A stretch of DNA of 64,000 nt from Lyngbya aestuarii BL J (GCF_000478195.2 NZ_AUZM01000018.1:33561-97560); one strand, 5' to 3'. Numbered from the stretch's first letter, positions 54,128-64,000 are shown. Made by a program: numbers and translations. Notes: generated from the sequence alone by a model not told the origin.

Positions 54128-56234
54128 TTTCATCTGCTATCATAACTCGATCTCGTCCTTCATTTTTAGCACGATAAAGAGCAGTATCAGCAGCCCGTAC
54201 AACCGCTTCTCTTGTCAGTCCATGTTCGGGAAATATTGCTACTCCCACAGAAATTGAAATCCTTTCTAATGGCTGACGATGATAGTATAGGTTGATTGTT
54301 TTGACTCCTTCTCGTAATATTTCTGCTCTTTGTTGAGTCGTTTCTAAATTCGTTTCGGGAAGCATCAGTAGAAACTCCTCTCCACCATAGCGACAAGCAA
54401 TATCGGATTTACGGATTGAACTTTGAAGGAAATTCCCGAGTTCTTGAAGAAGTAAATCACCCGCTTCGTGACCATAATTATCATTAAATTTCTTAAAATG
54501 ATCTACATCTAACATCACAATTCCTAAGCATTTCTGTTTACGTTCAGCGTAATAAATTTCACGGGCGAGAGATTCTTCTAAATAGCGTCGATTAAACAAA
54601 CCTGTCAAAGGATCACGAATATTTTGGGTTTGAAGTTTTTCTCGCAATTTTAAATTACCAAGCGCTAAAGCAATATGTTCAGCAACGGTTTCTGCGAGTG
54701 CTTTATGAGTCTGAACTAATTGTCCTTTTCTGTGAGAACTTAAGTGTAAAATTCCAATCGCTTCTCCTTGCGCCATCATCGGAATACACGCATATTCAAC
54801 CGGGAGAAAACTAGAAGCTGAGGTGAGATGTTGACAGAGTAAATCAGTGTTTATATCGACAACTAAATGTCGCTTTCCACGCCGCAACGCCCAACATTCA
54901 TGGGCTGTAAATAACCTTTGACTTTCTGGGTTTTCCCAAATGACAACAGCTTCCACTAAATGTCGAGATTCATTCATCATAAATACCCCTCCCGATGTAT
55001 TTGGAAATAGACGTTTGAGTGAACCTGTAATCACTTGATAAGCTTCTTCTACGGTGACACAAGCTTGTAATAAATCACTCATTACACTAATTTGTTTTAA
55101 GTCTCGGTTATATCGTTCTAGTTCTCCCACCCATCCTGAAAGTTTTTGATTGGTTTCTTCTAATGCTTTTTCGGCTTGTTTTTTGTGGCTAATATCACGT
55201 AACATCACCGTAAAGACTTGTTGATGATTCACTTCCAGTTTAGAAATAGAAGCTTCTGCGGGAAATTCAGTGCCATTTTTACGAAATCCTTCAATCTCTC
55301 CCCATTCTTTTCCAGTGCGATGAGTTGCTTTTGTTGAGTCTGCAAAATCTGTAATATTTTGATGATAAATCTTTTGATAAGATGGAGGAAGTAACATTTC
55401 AAAAGGTTGTCCAATTACTTCCTCTGCAAAATAACCAAATAAATGTTCAGCACCTCGGTTAAACAGAATAATTTCTTGTTGTTGATTAAAAGAAATAATC
55501 GCATCTTGAGCGAGATCAACAATTCCTGAAAACTGGGCTTCGCTGGTTCTTAGTTTTTCCTCAATATCTCGACGTTTTTTGACATCTTGATACAGCATAA
55601 ATCCAGCTAAAGAAACTAATCCAACTGCTAAAATACTACTCATAATAATTGCAGAGATTATCTTTTTTGTAGTCGAAATAGTTGCGTTAGTTCGTTGTTT
55701 TAATAATTGGTTTTCTTCTGCTTGTAATTGATTGATCAGTTGGCTAATTTTCTCATTAACGACCTGATTTTCACCCGTTTGTATAAATCTAAAAGCAGGT
55801 TCTAATCCATCTGTTATGCGGATATTCATGCTTGTTTCTATGAGGTTAATCTGGTCATCAATCAGAGATTTTAAAATCGAAATTCGGTTTTGATGACTCG
55901 GATTATCTTGGGTGATTTTTTGAATATAATCAAGCTGTTTTTGAATTAAAATATACTTTTCTTGATAACCATAAAAATAATTTTTATCGGCGGTAACAAT
56001 ATATCGTTCTTGTTGATTTTTAATCAACTCTATTAAAGCAATAAGTTCCTGAATTTCGGAGATAACCTTATGCTTTTCTACAAGGTCTTGAGAAGTCTCA
56101 ACCAATCGAATTGTATTCCAATAAGACAATCCACTAACTGTTGCTAAGATTGTAATCGCTAAGGTGCATCCCGTTAAAACTGTTGTTTTTAATGACCATT
56201 TCATAATGCTTGAATTAATTTGCAACCCGATCAT
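54111..56234 (-). CDS. Membrane diguanylate cyclase: CHASE3-PAS-GAF-GGDEF
   Basis: 707-aa sensor, third gene of a minus-strand operon. A helix at about 14-35, a periplasmic CHASE3 domain (40-190) and a second helix (about 192-215) are followed by PAS (about 230-360), GAF (about 385-530) and GGDEF (about 535-700). The active site reads CRYGGEEF, a functional variant, and an RxxD product-inhibition site (RKSD) lies five residues before it, so it is a likely active, feedback-inhibited diguanylate cyclase. ATG 56234 overlaps the upstream gene by 20 bp; ATG 56204 (MKWSLKT) is an alternative that places the first helix nearer the N-terminus. Neither has a clear ribosome site. Confidence 0.88.
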   Translation of the reverse strand: MIGLQINSSIMKWSLKTTVLTGCTLAITILATVSGLSYWNTIRLVETSQDLVEKHKVISEIQELIALIELIKNQQERYIVTADKNYFYGYQEKYILIQKQLDYIQKITQDNPSHQNRISILKSLIDDQINLIETSMNIRITDGLEPAFRFIQTGENQVVNEKISQLINQLQAEENQLLKQRTNATISTTKKIISAIIMSSILAVGLVSLAGFMLYQDVKKRRDIEEKLRTSEAQFSGIVDLAQDAIISFNQQQEIILFNRGAEHLFGYFAEEVIGQPFEMLLPPSYQKIYHQNITDFADSTKATHRTGKEWGEIEGFRKNGTEFPAEASISKLEVNHQQVFTVMLRDISHKKQAEKALEETNQKLSGWVGELERYNRDLKQISVMSDLLQACVTVEEAYQVITGSLKRLFPNTSGGVFMMNESRHLVEAVVIWENPESQRLFTAHECWALRRGKRHLVVDINTDLLCQHLTSASSFLPVEYACIPMMAQGEAIGILHLSSHRKGQLVQTHKALAETVAEHIALALGNLKLREKLQTQNIRDPLTGLFNRRYLEESLAREIYYAERKQKCLGIVMLDVDHFKKFNDNYGHEAGDLLLQELGNFLQSSIRKSDIACRYGGEEFLLMLPETNLETTQQRAEILREGVKTINLYYHRQPLERISISVGVAIFPEHGLTREAVVRAADTALYRAKNEGRDRVMIADETKQSE

Positions 56235-58140
56235 TGAAGATGGATAAACTATCTATAAATGTTGTTGTTCCTTGTTGGAGAGATTGAATTGCATTTTCTG
56301 CGTGTTGAACAGTCATTGGTTTAGCAAACAAATATCCCTGTCCCCATTCACAACCTAATAATTTTAAATGTTGCCATTGTTCAAAGGTTTCAATACCTTC
56401 TGCAACCACCTCCATTCCTAAATTGTGGGCTAAGGCAATAATTGCCCGTACCACTGTAGCATCATGATCTTTGTCCTCAAGATTCATCACAAAAGATTGA
56501 TCTATTTTTAAGCTATCAAGCGGTAATTCTCGCAGATGACTTAAACAAGAATAACCGGTTCCAAAATCATCAATACATAATTGCAAACCCATTTTTTTAG
56601 CCCGATCTAGTAAACGAGATGTTTTGACTTGCTTAGAAATCAAGCAACTTTCAGTTATTTCTAACTTCAAACCCGAACGTTCTACATTTTTCTCGATTAA
56701 CATTTTTTCAAGATCAGCAAAGAACTTATACTGGGATAATTGAACCGCAGATATATTAATATGAAGCACTAAATCAAGACAACAGGAGAATTTTTGTTGC
56801 CACTCTTTCCACTGACTTATTGCTGAGTTTAAAATCCAATCTCCCAGTTGATCAATCAAACCTGTTTCTTCTGCTATCGGGATAAAAAGTCCGGGTGAAA
56901 TGATTCCATCTTCTGGATGTTGCCAACGCACTAAAGCTTCAAATCCGGCTAATTCTCCGGTTGTCAAAGAAATAATAGGTTGATAGTACAAACAAAATTC
57001 TTGCTTTTCAATTCCGATTCTAAGTTTCTGTTCAAGCTGTAACCGTAACGCGGCTTGCTTTTGGAGATTGGTCGTTAGAACCCGATAACAGCCTCGTCCG
57101 GCTCGTTTGGCGCTATACATCGCTAAATCTGCATCTCGCAATACGTCTGCGACATCTTGATACCCAAAAGAACTATGAGTAATCCCAATACTCGCATTAA
57201 TATAATACTGATAATCTTCCCATACTAAAGGTGATTTTAACTGATTTAAAATGGTTTGAGCTAAATAACTTACTTGCTCAATGTGGCAAACATTTTCTAA
57301 TAAAATTACAAATTCATCTCCTCCCAAACGCACAACTGACCCCCGCCCATTTGCACAAGTTTTGAGCAGGAGTTGAGCAACTTGGTTGAGTAAACCGTCG
57401 CCCACAATATGTCCCATACTCTCGTTGATTACTTTGAAATGATCGAGATCTATATACATTAAGCTAAAATGAAAGCCAGAATCAACTTTCATGCGGTTAA
57501 TAAAATTCTCTAATCTAGACATTAACCAATCCCTATTTGGGAGTCTCGTTAAGCTATCATGGCTTGCCATAAACTCTAACTCTTGCTTGCGAACCAATAA
57601 CTCTCTATGGGTTTTTTGAAGTTGTTCTAGGGTAATTTCTAGATCCTGTGTACGCTTGAGAACTTGCTGTTCTAAATCTTGATTGAGTCCAGCAAGAGCG
57701 GTTTCTGCTTTGGTACGTTCAATCACTTCTTGTTGAAGTTGTTGAGTTGTTTTATAGAGTTGTAAATGAAGTTGAATCCGTGCAATTACTTCATCGTTAC
57801 TAAAAGGTTTGGTAATATAATCAACGGCACCGAGTTGTAACCCTTTTAGTTTGTCTATTGTCTCCGATAATGCGGTCATAAAAATAATCGGAATTTTGGC
57901 TAAACTGGGATCAGATTTTAAACGAGAACAGGTTTCAAATCCATCAATTCCCGGCATCATCACATCGAGTAAAATTAAATCGGCTGGATCACGTTTAATT
58001 TTGACGAGCGCACTTTCTCCATCTTGAGCCACTCGTACATCATAACCCAGACCATCAAGTATATTAAAAAGTACACCTAGATTTTGAGAATTATCATCAA
58101 CAATAATGATTTTACCTTTAATCGATAAAGAATCATTCAT
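56215..58140 (-). CDS. Response regulator with GGDEF and EAL domains
   Basis: About 641 aa from ATG 58140 (MNDSLSIKGKIIIVDD). The frame is open to 58203, but the ATG at 58140 overlaps the upstream stop as ATGAATGA, the arrangement of translational coupling. REC (acceptor in LILLDVMMPGIDGF), coiled linker, GGDEF (VVRLGGDEFVILLE) and EAL (FEALVRWQHPEDG, INISAVQLSQ, IDDFGTGYSCLSHL, KIDQSFVMNL) are all intact. The RxxD inhibition site is absent. Its partner is presumably the hybrid kinase encoded just upstream, whose own REC domain may compete for phosphate. Confidence 0.9.
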   Translation of the reverse strand: MNDSLSIKGKIIIVDDNSQNLGVLFNILDGLGYDVRVAQDGESALVKIKRDPADLILLDVMMPGIDGFETCSRLKSDPSLAKIPIIFMTALSETIDKLKGLQLGAVDYITKPFSNDEVIARIQLHLQLYKTTQQLQQEVIERTKAETALAGLNQDLEQQVLKRTQDLEITLEQLQKTHRELLVRKQELEFMASHDSLTRLPNRDWLMSRLENFINRMKVDSGFHFSLMYIDLDHFKVINESMGHIVGDGLLNQVAQLLLKTCANGRGSVVRLGGDEFVILLENVCHIEQVSYLAQTILNQLKSPLVWEDYQYYINASIGITHSSFGYQDVADVLRDADLAMYSAKRAGRGCYRVLTTNLQKQAALRLQLEQKLRIGIEKQEFCLYYQPIISLTTGELAGFEALVRWQHPEDGIISPGLFIPIAEETGLIDQLGDWILNSAISQWKEWQQKFSCCLDLVLHINISAVQLSQYKFFADLEKMLIEKNVERSGLKLEITESCLISKQVKTSRLLDRAKKMGLQLCIDDFGTGYSCLSHLRELPLDSLKIDQSFVMNLEDKDHDATVVRAIIALAHNLGMEVVAEGIETFEQWQHLKLLGCEWGQGYLFAKPMTVQHAENAIQSLQQGTTTFIDSLSIFNDRVAN

Positions 58141-61100
58141 GGTTTTTACTCCGATATTTTTCGAGCAGATTACAAATTTCTTTTTCTTGAAAGTTATTCG
58201 CAAGTTCTAGCAAAATTTCTGCAAAAGGAGCATGACTGGGGTCAACTTGCTTGAGGTTTAAAGCTTGTTGTTTAATTTGTTTAATTTTTCCGTCTAAGGC
58301 TAACTCATATAAATTTTCGAGTAACAGATCATCGATATTCACGGAAAGTTCACCGCTGGACTGAATTGATTCTGTCAAGACGGATAGAGAATCATCTTCC
58401 TCTGCATAAATCCATTGTATTGTCAGTAGTTCATCTAATTTTTTTAACAAGTCACTACTATTAATCGGTTTGATCAGAAACGCATCTCCTCCCGCATCAA
58501 AACACAGGGCTTGATCGGCAACAAATACACTGGCAGAGGCGACAATAATTTTCAGGTTTTTATAGACAGGATTTTCACGAATCTTAGCGATCATCTCTAG
58601 CCCTCCCATCTCTGGCATGACCAGATCAGTAATAATTAAATCTAAATCTCGATAGAGTAACTCGACTTTCTCTAAACCCACTTTACCATTATTGGCTGTC
58701 TCTACTCTAAATCCAATGGAGGAAAGAAAATCCTGTAAAAATAGACAATTTTCTAATCGATCATCTATGACTAGAACTTGAGGAGACTCCCCTACAATTC
58801 CAACAATCTTTTTAGATTGTTCACGAGCTACGCTGTTCGGTAAATCAACCCCTTCTACAATCGGTAACTGAAGCTCAAAGCTAAACAAACTACCTTGATT
58901 GTATTGGCTTTCAACTTCTAGTTTCGTACCCATCATTTCTAAAAGTTTTTGAGTAATAGTTAAACCCAAACCCGTTCCTTCTGATTGTTTGTACGCTTCC
59001 GCACCTTGTTCAAAGGGCTGAAACAAACTTTCAATTTGGTCAGAGGGAATACCAATTCCTGTGTCTTGAACTTTAAACCTGAGTGTAACATAAGGATTGG
59101 AATTCGTAAAAGGGGAAATTACCTCGACTTCAAACATGACCCCACCTGTGTCCGTAAATTTAACCGCATTACTTAAGAGATTCAGTAAAATTTGTCGGAG
59201 TCTTTTTTGATCAACTAAACAAGATAAATTAGAAAGCTGAGGATCACTGAAATATGTCCAAGTTAATCCTTTTCCTTTGGCTCTCGGAGCCATAATCACA
59301 GCAATCTCATCCAAAAACGCTTGCAGCTTAATTTCATTCGGATATAAATCCATCTTTTGAGCTTCAATTTTTGCCAAGTCTAAAATATCATTAATTAAAT
59401 CCAACAGATGAGTCCCACATTTATAAATAATCTCTACACTTTGTTGCTGTTGTTCGGTTAATGTTTGATCCCGTTGCAGAATTTGAGTATAGCCCAAAAT
59501 CCCATTCAAAGGTGTTCGCAATTCGTGACTCATCTGGGCGAGAAATTTACTTTTAGCAACGTTTGCTGCATCAGCATTCGCTTTAGATTGTTTAAGGGCT
59601 TGGTTGGTGAGTTCGAGAGCCGCAGTGCGGACTTTTACCCGTTTTTCAAGGTGTTGGTTAACCTCTCGTACTTCTTGTTCAATCCGTCGTCGCTGAAGCG
59701 TCAAAGCCAGTTGATCTCCTAAAGAACAAATTAACTCAATGAGATGTTGATCTTGCTCCCGAAATTCTCGACAATAGAAAATAAAAATAGCCACAACCTG
59801 AGTCTCTAACTGAATCGGAATAGCTAAAGCAGTTTCCAGTTTAACTAACTTCGCTAAATCTTTTCGTAAATAAACCGAATCTAGCTGTTGAGAAATCGGA
59901 GTTAACCATTCTGGTTTCTGAGTCATAAAAACTCGCCCCGGCACTCCTTCATTGGGGCTATATTTTGTCTTAATACTTCCCAAGAAAAAGTCTTCAAAAT
60001 TCAAACTGTTGCTGTAAAAATGAGAACAAAGTTCTAGAGATTGCTGTTCGATATCCGGTATCCAAGCTTCCGCAAAATCCCAATCTATCGATTCACAGAT
60101 AAATGATAAGGCAATTTCTAGGGCTGAATCCAAATCCTCTGCCCCGGTCATCGCTTGATTGATTTCATATAAAAGACGTTGTTTTTCTTCCTGATGTTTA
60201 CGCTCAGTCACATCTATTCCGATGCCCCAAGTTGCCCAACCTGGAACGGGATACACATCAGAAACATTCGTCCAGCTAATGGTTTTAAAACTTCCATCTT
60301 TCGCCGTTAAATTCCATTCCCAGTCATAATAATCATTCCCTCTTTCCTGCCAACTATCGATCATGTTTTGACGATACTCAGGATCAGGATATAACCAAAC
60401 TAAAGCCTCGGGATTATTAATCATTTCAGCCGCTGTATATCCCGTCACCTGTTCACACGCTTTGTTCCAAACAATAATATTCCCCTGCTCATCAAACGCA
60501 TCCAACATCACCGTCATATTTTCTAATACTTTTCGCAACCGTTCTTCGCTTTCACGGAGCTTTTGATTGTCTCGTTTTCGTTCTGTAATATCCTGACCAA
60601 TGGCAATAATTTGCCCATCTGAAAGCAAAATATTGATCCATGATTGTTCGGTGAGCCGTCCATCTCGTACCTGAATTTTCATATCAACCCAATTCCCAAT
60701 ATCGGTTTGAAGTTTTTCGAGAATAAATTGACGGTATTCAGGATCAGGAAACGCATCTTCCCAGATGTCAAACTGATCAATTTCTTCAAACTTATAGCCG
60801 GAAACTTTTTCCCATTCTGGGTTAACCCAAAGAAAATTTCTCTGACTATCCATCAGAGCGATCATCACCGGAATATTATCAACAATTTTTTGTAGAAATT
60901 CTTTTTGAGTCTTGAGACTAATTTCTGCTTGTTTGCGATCAGTAATATCATAGTTGATTCCTACCATTCCTATGGGTTCACCTGCTTCATTGCGTTGAAC
61001 AATAGCATCAGCTTTCAGATAGTGAATCGAACCATCAGGATGTACAACTCGAAGCTCTGTATTATATTCCCTTTTCCCTTGCAAAGCTTGTTGACAAATC

Positions 61101-63151
61101 CACTCGGAGTGTTCTCGATCTTCTGGGTGTAATCCTTGTTGCCAGGCTTGATAAACCCCTTCAAAATCTGACAGTTTAACGCCATAGAGTTCATACATTC
61201 GCTCATCCCAAGTCAAGATATTATTAACAATATCCCATTCCCAAATGCCGATTTTTCCCGATTTTAGTGCCAATTTCAAGCGTTCTGAAAGCTTACTCAA
61301 TTGTTCTTCTGCTTGTTTGCGATTCGTGATATCACTGGCAATCTCAATAGTTCGATAAACCTCATTTTGTTCATTGCAAAGGGGAAACGCTTTTGACAAA
61401 ATCCAACGAATATCACCTGTTGATTGAATAATCCGATATTCTACAGCCAATTCACCGGAATTTAGAGCAGGATTGAGTTGTTCTAAAAGGAATTCACGAT
61501 CATCAGGATGTACCGCATCAAGCCAAGCATCATGTTTTTGGTAGAGTTCCTGACAACTCTGTTCCCAAATTTTTTCGTATATAGGGTTAACATAAAGGAC
61601 TTGCAGGGGATGTAGAGAACGCACAAAAAAGACATCCCCAATATTTTCAGCAATTTGACGAAACTTTTCTTCACTTTCTTGTCTCGCACGACGGATTTGT
61701 AGAGTGTTAATTCCATAAGCAAGATCGGAGGCGAGTTCTTGAAGTAAGGGAATTTCTGCTTCGTTAAACGCTTCTTGTTGAGTTGATTCGAGTACCAACA
61801 CCCCCAAAATATCTCTATGTATTGATGAGGAATGGTTTTCTCTTAAAATAGAATGATCATTTTCATTCAGCTTGAACAGGGGAAAGTTAGCAATATAAGT
61901 CTTTTTCGGCTCAGTTGAATCTTCTTTGCTAGAGTTAAGCAGGGCAACATTATAGACTCCAGTTTGGAGAACAGTTGTGGTTGATGTCTCGGTATCATTT
62001 AGTAAGGTTTGACAACAACTCCCAACAAGCTTAGAGAACTCCTCTACACCCTCCTCAGCCACCCAAGACAGAGTATTACAATCAGCTTGTAAAAACCCGA
62101 CTCGTACTCGTTGAAAGCCACCAATTTTAACGAGAATCTGACAAATTTCTTTCAAGAGTTCTTGTTTTGTCGTCGCCCGCACTAAGGCTTGATTGCACTC
62201 GCTCAAAGTCTGTAGTGATCGGTTAAGCTGTTGGATATGCTCAAGCTGTCGGGTTCTACCTTGCAGCAAGTACACCATAAATCCTAACAATCCCGAAATC
62301 AATAATCCCCCGTAAATAATTACGGTTGGTAGGTTAGACTCATATTGTGATAGGAGTTTTGAAGTCGGTATGATTTGGAGTTGCCACGATGCTCCAGCGA
62401 TTTCAACGGGAATTGTTTGGCTGTAGGCGACTTGTTCGGGAGAAATAGACTGATTGGCTTCGAGTGAATAGGTTTGGTATATTTTATCTTGTCCTTCGAG
62501 CAGAAAAATCTGATAATCATGGACAGTGGCGAGTTCTTGGAGTAAGGTTTCAAATAAAGTATTCACATGAATCAAAGCGACTAACCAACCTTGAAATTCT
62601 TGATCTTTGATCAAAGGAACATAGATTAGTAATCCATCATTTAATTTGGGGTTAAAGTAGTTGAGTTCAATCAGATCACTAATTTGAGTTTGATTAAAAA
62701 CTTGAGACTGAGTAATCACCCGTTTTTGAGAACGTTTGATCTCCTGATGTGAACGTGTGATATTTTGAGTTTCTATCGTGGGAATCACCCATTGCACCTG
62801 AGAGTTTGGATTAATCCGTCCAAGAGCGAGGATATAAGGATTAGAATCTAAATAACTGTAAGTGTCTGTTTGCCATAGATTTTTTTTTTTTTCTCCCCAA
62901 AGTATCCAGCGATTTCCCATGCGGTTGAGGGAAGATATTTTATGGTTAAACTGATTGGTAAAAGCGGCTTCTATCCCCTGAAAATCTGATTGAATGAATT
63001 TCTGAAGATAGTTGTGTTCACGCATCTGAACTTGTCGCCCCAGAAAAATTGCGATGACGCTAAAGTTCAATCCCACTAATATTGATAACCAATGGGAATT
63101 TAACCAAGTTCGTTTAAGACGCTGAAATAAAAAAAACATACTTTTAGTCAA
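58133..63151 (-). CDS. Giant membrane hybrid histidine kinase: CHASE-like, GAF, four PAS, GAF, HisKA, HATPase, REC
   Basis: 1672-aa sensor kinase at the head of a three-gene operon. Helices at about 20-41 and 275-297 bracket a CHASE-type periplasmic domain. Then come GAF (315-490), PAS (starting about 492), PAS, PAS, PAS (to about 990), GAF (about 995-1165), HisKA with FLAQMSHELRTPLNGI (His near 1206), HATPase (LLNLLSNAVKFTDTG; FEQGAEAYKQSEGTGLGLTI) and REC with acceptor in LIITDLVMPEMGGLE (near 1510). A 100-residue helical tail follows, with no clear Hpt motif. The last GAF resembles that of the adenylate cyclase at 47990. A run of 13 As in the coding strand (62880-62892) lies in the CHASE domain. 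Confidence 0.9.
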   Translation of the reverse strand: MTKSMFFLFQRLKRTWLNSHWLSILVGLNFSVIAIFLGRQVQMREHNYLQKFIQSDFQGIEAAFTNQFNHKISSLNRMGNRWILWGEKKKNLWQTDTYSYLDSNPYILALGRINPNSQVQWVIPTIETQNITRSHQEIKRSQKRVITQSQVFNQTQISDLIELNYFNPKLNDGLLIYVPLIKDQEFQGWLVALIHVNTLFETLLQELATVHDYQIFLLEGQDKIYQTYSLEANQSISPEQVAYSQTIPVEIAGASWQLQIIPTSKLLSQYESNLPTVIIYGGLLISGLLGFMVYLLQGRTRQLEHIQQLNRSLQTLSECNQALVRATTKQELLKEICQILVKIGGFQRVRVGFLQADCNTLSWVAEEGVEEFSKLVGSCCQTLLNDTETSTTTVLQTGVYNVALLNSSKEDSTEPKKTYIANFPLFKLNENDHSILRENHSSSIHRDILGVLVLESTQQEAFNEAEIPLLQELASDLAYGINTLQIRRARQESEEKFRQIAENIGDVFFVRSLHPLQVLYVNPIYEKIWEQSCQELYQKHDAWLDAVHPDDREFLLEQLNPALNSGELAVEYRIIQSTGDIRWILSKAFPLCNEQNEVYRTIEIASDITNRKQAEEQLSKLSERLKLALKSGKIGIWEWDIVNNILTWDERMYELYGVKLSDFEGVYQAWQQGLHPEDREHSEWICQQALQGKREYNTELRVVHPDGSIHYLKADAIVQRNEAGEPIGMVGINYDITDRKQAEISLKTQKEFLQKIVDNIPVMIALMDSQRNFLWVNPEWEKVSGYKFEEIDQFDIWEDAFPDPEYRQFILEKLQTDIGNWVDMKIQVRDGRLTEQSWINILLSDGQIIAIGQDITERKRDNQKLRESEERLRKVLENMTVMLDAFDEQGNIIVWNKACEQVTGYTAAEMINNPEALVWLYPDPEYRQNMIDSWQERGNDYYDWEWNLTAKDGSFKTISWTNVSDVYPVPGWATWGIGIDVTERKHQEEKQRLLYEINQAMTGAEDLDSALEIALSFICESIDWDFAEAWIPDIEQQSLELCSHFYSNSLNFEDFFLGSIKTKYSPNEGVPGRVFMTQKPEWLTPISQQLDSVYLRKDLAKLVKLETALAIPIQLETQVVAIFIFYCREFREQDQHLIELICSLGDQLALTLQRRRIEQEVREVNQHLEKRVKVRTAALELTNQALKQSKANADAANVAKSKFLAQMSHELRTPLNGILGYTQILQRDQTLTEQQQQSVEIIYKCGTHLLDLINDILDLAKIEAQKMDLYPNEIKLQAFLDEIAVIMAPRAKGKGLTWTYFSDPQLSNLSCLVDQKRLRQILLNLLSNAVKFTDTGGVMFEVEVISPFTNSNPYVTLRFKVQDTGIGIPSDQIESLFQPFEQGAEAYKQSEGTGLGLTITQKLLEMMGTKLEVESQYNQGSLFSFELQLPIVEGVDLPNSVAREQSKKIVGIVGESPQVLVIDDRLENCLFLQDFLSSIGFRVETANNGKVGLEKVELLYRDLDLIITDLVMPEMGGLEMIAKIRENPVYKNLKIIVASASVFVADQALCFDAGGDAFLIKPINSSDLLKKLDELLTIQWIYAEEDDSLSVLTESIQSSGELSVNIDDLLLENLYELALDGKIKQIKQQALNLKQVDPSHAPFAEILLELANNFQEKEICNLLEKYRSKNHE

Positions 63152-63912
63152 AAATGATGTATCAAAAAAAATGATGTATTTTTTCGGTTTTTATTTTTAA
63201 ACTTTATCAATTTATTATCAATTAAAAGTTGAGATTCAAACTTTGATTGATTCAATTATTAAATCTGGCAGTCAATTTAATCTTATTCTAAATTTATATA
63301 TCTATCTTACTCAATTTTTCTTGACTTAAGGTTAAGAGAAAGCTTTAATTCATAAATCTAAATAGTCAAAATGTGTAATTTTATACAAAATCAACCTGAT
63401 ACCGATCCGGTATACTGCATCCTCCTCAATCGAATTTAGGATGAAATACTTATTATTAAATCAAAATTTGAATCAACTCCTTGAGTTTATCAATGAAAAT
63501 CTAATAAATCAAGACTGTTATTTCCCCTCTCTATCAACCGTTGAAATGTGAAAAAGTTGGGTCAAGTTTCAGAATTTAGACGTGGAGAAATTGAGGAGTT
63601 AGGTTTTTAGGGCCAAAAGTCTCTCGGACACGGAAGTTGTATCTGGAGTACCGATGACTAATTTCTGCGGTAATTGCATAAGTCCCGCTTGTTGAGACAT
63701 ATGTAAGAGTGGATGGATCTAAATGCTCCGAAGTGCAAGGCTTCGATACACTCTACGATTAACGTTAGGGTGTATTTTTTTGCTGAGAAATACCCTGTAC
63801 ACCATCACTTCGCGTACAGGAGTTCAGGAGTGGGGAGACAGTTTACAGTGGACCCGTTATCCGTTCTTTTGACTGTCCCCTATCCTCTGTTCCCTATTTT
63901 CTGTTCTCTGAT
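63152..63912. other. Intergenic region with decayed-element-like sequence
   Basis: No complete gene is seen in 761 bp. The first 380 bp are very AT-rich and probably hold the promoter of the giant kinase. From about 63550 the composition shifts and a structured stretch appears: CGAAG/CTTCG hairpin near 63727-63746, and the near-repeat GGGTGTATTT...AAATACCC around 63767-63794. The stretch 63880-63910 is degenerate CTGTTCCCTAT-like short repeats. It may be the right end of a decayed insertion element. Confidence 0.4.
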
Positions 63913-64000
63913 TTACCCTCTCGTCGCCCCCGAATACACCGAACCCCGTTGCATATCCAACGTTAAAATTGTGCCATTGCGAATCACCTCTGTTGCATTC
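63913..64000 (-). CDS. C-terminus of a PEP-utilising (swivelling) domain protein (partial)
   Basis: The last 28 codons of a gene that enters from the right edge: NATEVIRNGTILTLDMQRGS then VYSGATRG and a TAA stop at 63915-63913. The pattern GNATxVIxxGxxxTxDxxxGxVY is the C-terminal end of the phosphohistidine swivelling domain of PEP synthase, pyruvate phosphate dikinase and some cyanobacterial pyruvate kinases. Which of these it is cannot be told from 28 residues. Confidence 0.6.
   Translation of the reverse strand, partial: NATEVIRNGTILTLDMQRGSVYSGATRG

Overview
The window looks like a chromosomal segment of a filamentous cyanobacterium of the Oscillatoria/Planktothrix/Lyngbya kind. The evidence is a phototaxis operon with bilin-type GAF domains, KGK, ChaB and DUF4079 proteins, a CcsA-type cytochrome maturation protein, an acyl-lipid desaturase, a CnfR/PatB-like Fe-S regulator, very many multidomain signalling proteins, HIP1 octamers (GCGATCGC, for example at 108-115 and 2397-2404) and AT-rich intergenic DNA. 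The genus cannot be fixed from the sequence alone.

Layout. 1-144 is the start of an exported protein that runs off the left edge. 237-11357 (minus strand) is a complete phototaxis chemosensory operon of the Pix/Tax1/Ptx type: two PatA-like regulators around a CheY, then CheW, a five-GAF photoreceptor MCP and a CheA hybrid. 12002-15188 holds a REC-GGDEF-EAL protein and a REC-histidine kinase. 15242-23015 is mostly housekeeping: a YihY/BrkB membrane protein, DUF4079, ComEC, tRNA-Ser(CGA), ChaB and a GH116 glycosidase.

23055-35852 is the most unusual block. Two large TPR-CHAT (caspase-like) proteins are each preceded by a paralogous DUF4384-like protein. The two pairs diverge from a 250-bp region, and the plus-strand arm also encodes a membrane-anchored vWA-like protein and a four-helix membrane/coiled-coil protein. 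This looks like a composite CHAT-protease module, possibly for defence or cell death. I do not recognise it as a named system.

35942-45123 returns to metabolism and regulation: a Met gamma-lyase-family PLP enzyme, a delta-9-type desaturase, a ProA-like protein whose catalytic cysteine position reads Val, CcsA, a KGK protein, LeuD and a CnfR-like Fe-S/HTH regulator. Within it, 39886-41170 is a 1.3-kb stretch without genes that carries a tRNA 3'-end-like fragment and a strongly structured segment resembling HEARO/omega RNA.

46052-63151 is a second-messenger region. It has a kinase-REC-(REC-GAF-PAS-PAS-adenylate cyclase) operon, an ABC-2 permease, a Tat-exported amine oxidase, a repeat/PPC protein, and a three-gene operon of a 1672-aa hybrid kinase, a REC-GGDEF-EAL protein and a CHASE3-PAS-GAF-GGDEF protein. 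The right edge has the last 28 codons of a probable PEP-utilising-domain enzyme. Overall the window is dominated by light, redox and second-messenger signalling likely to control motility and lifestyle.
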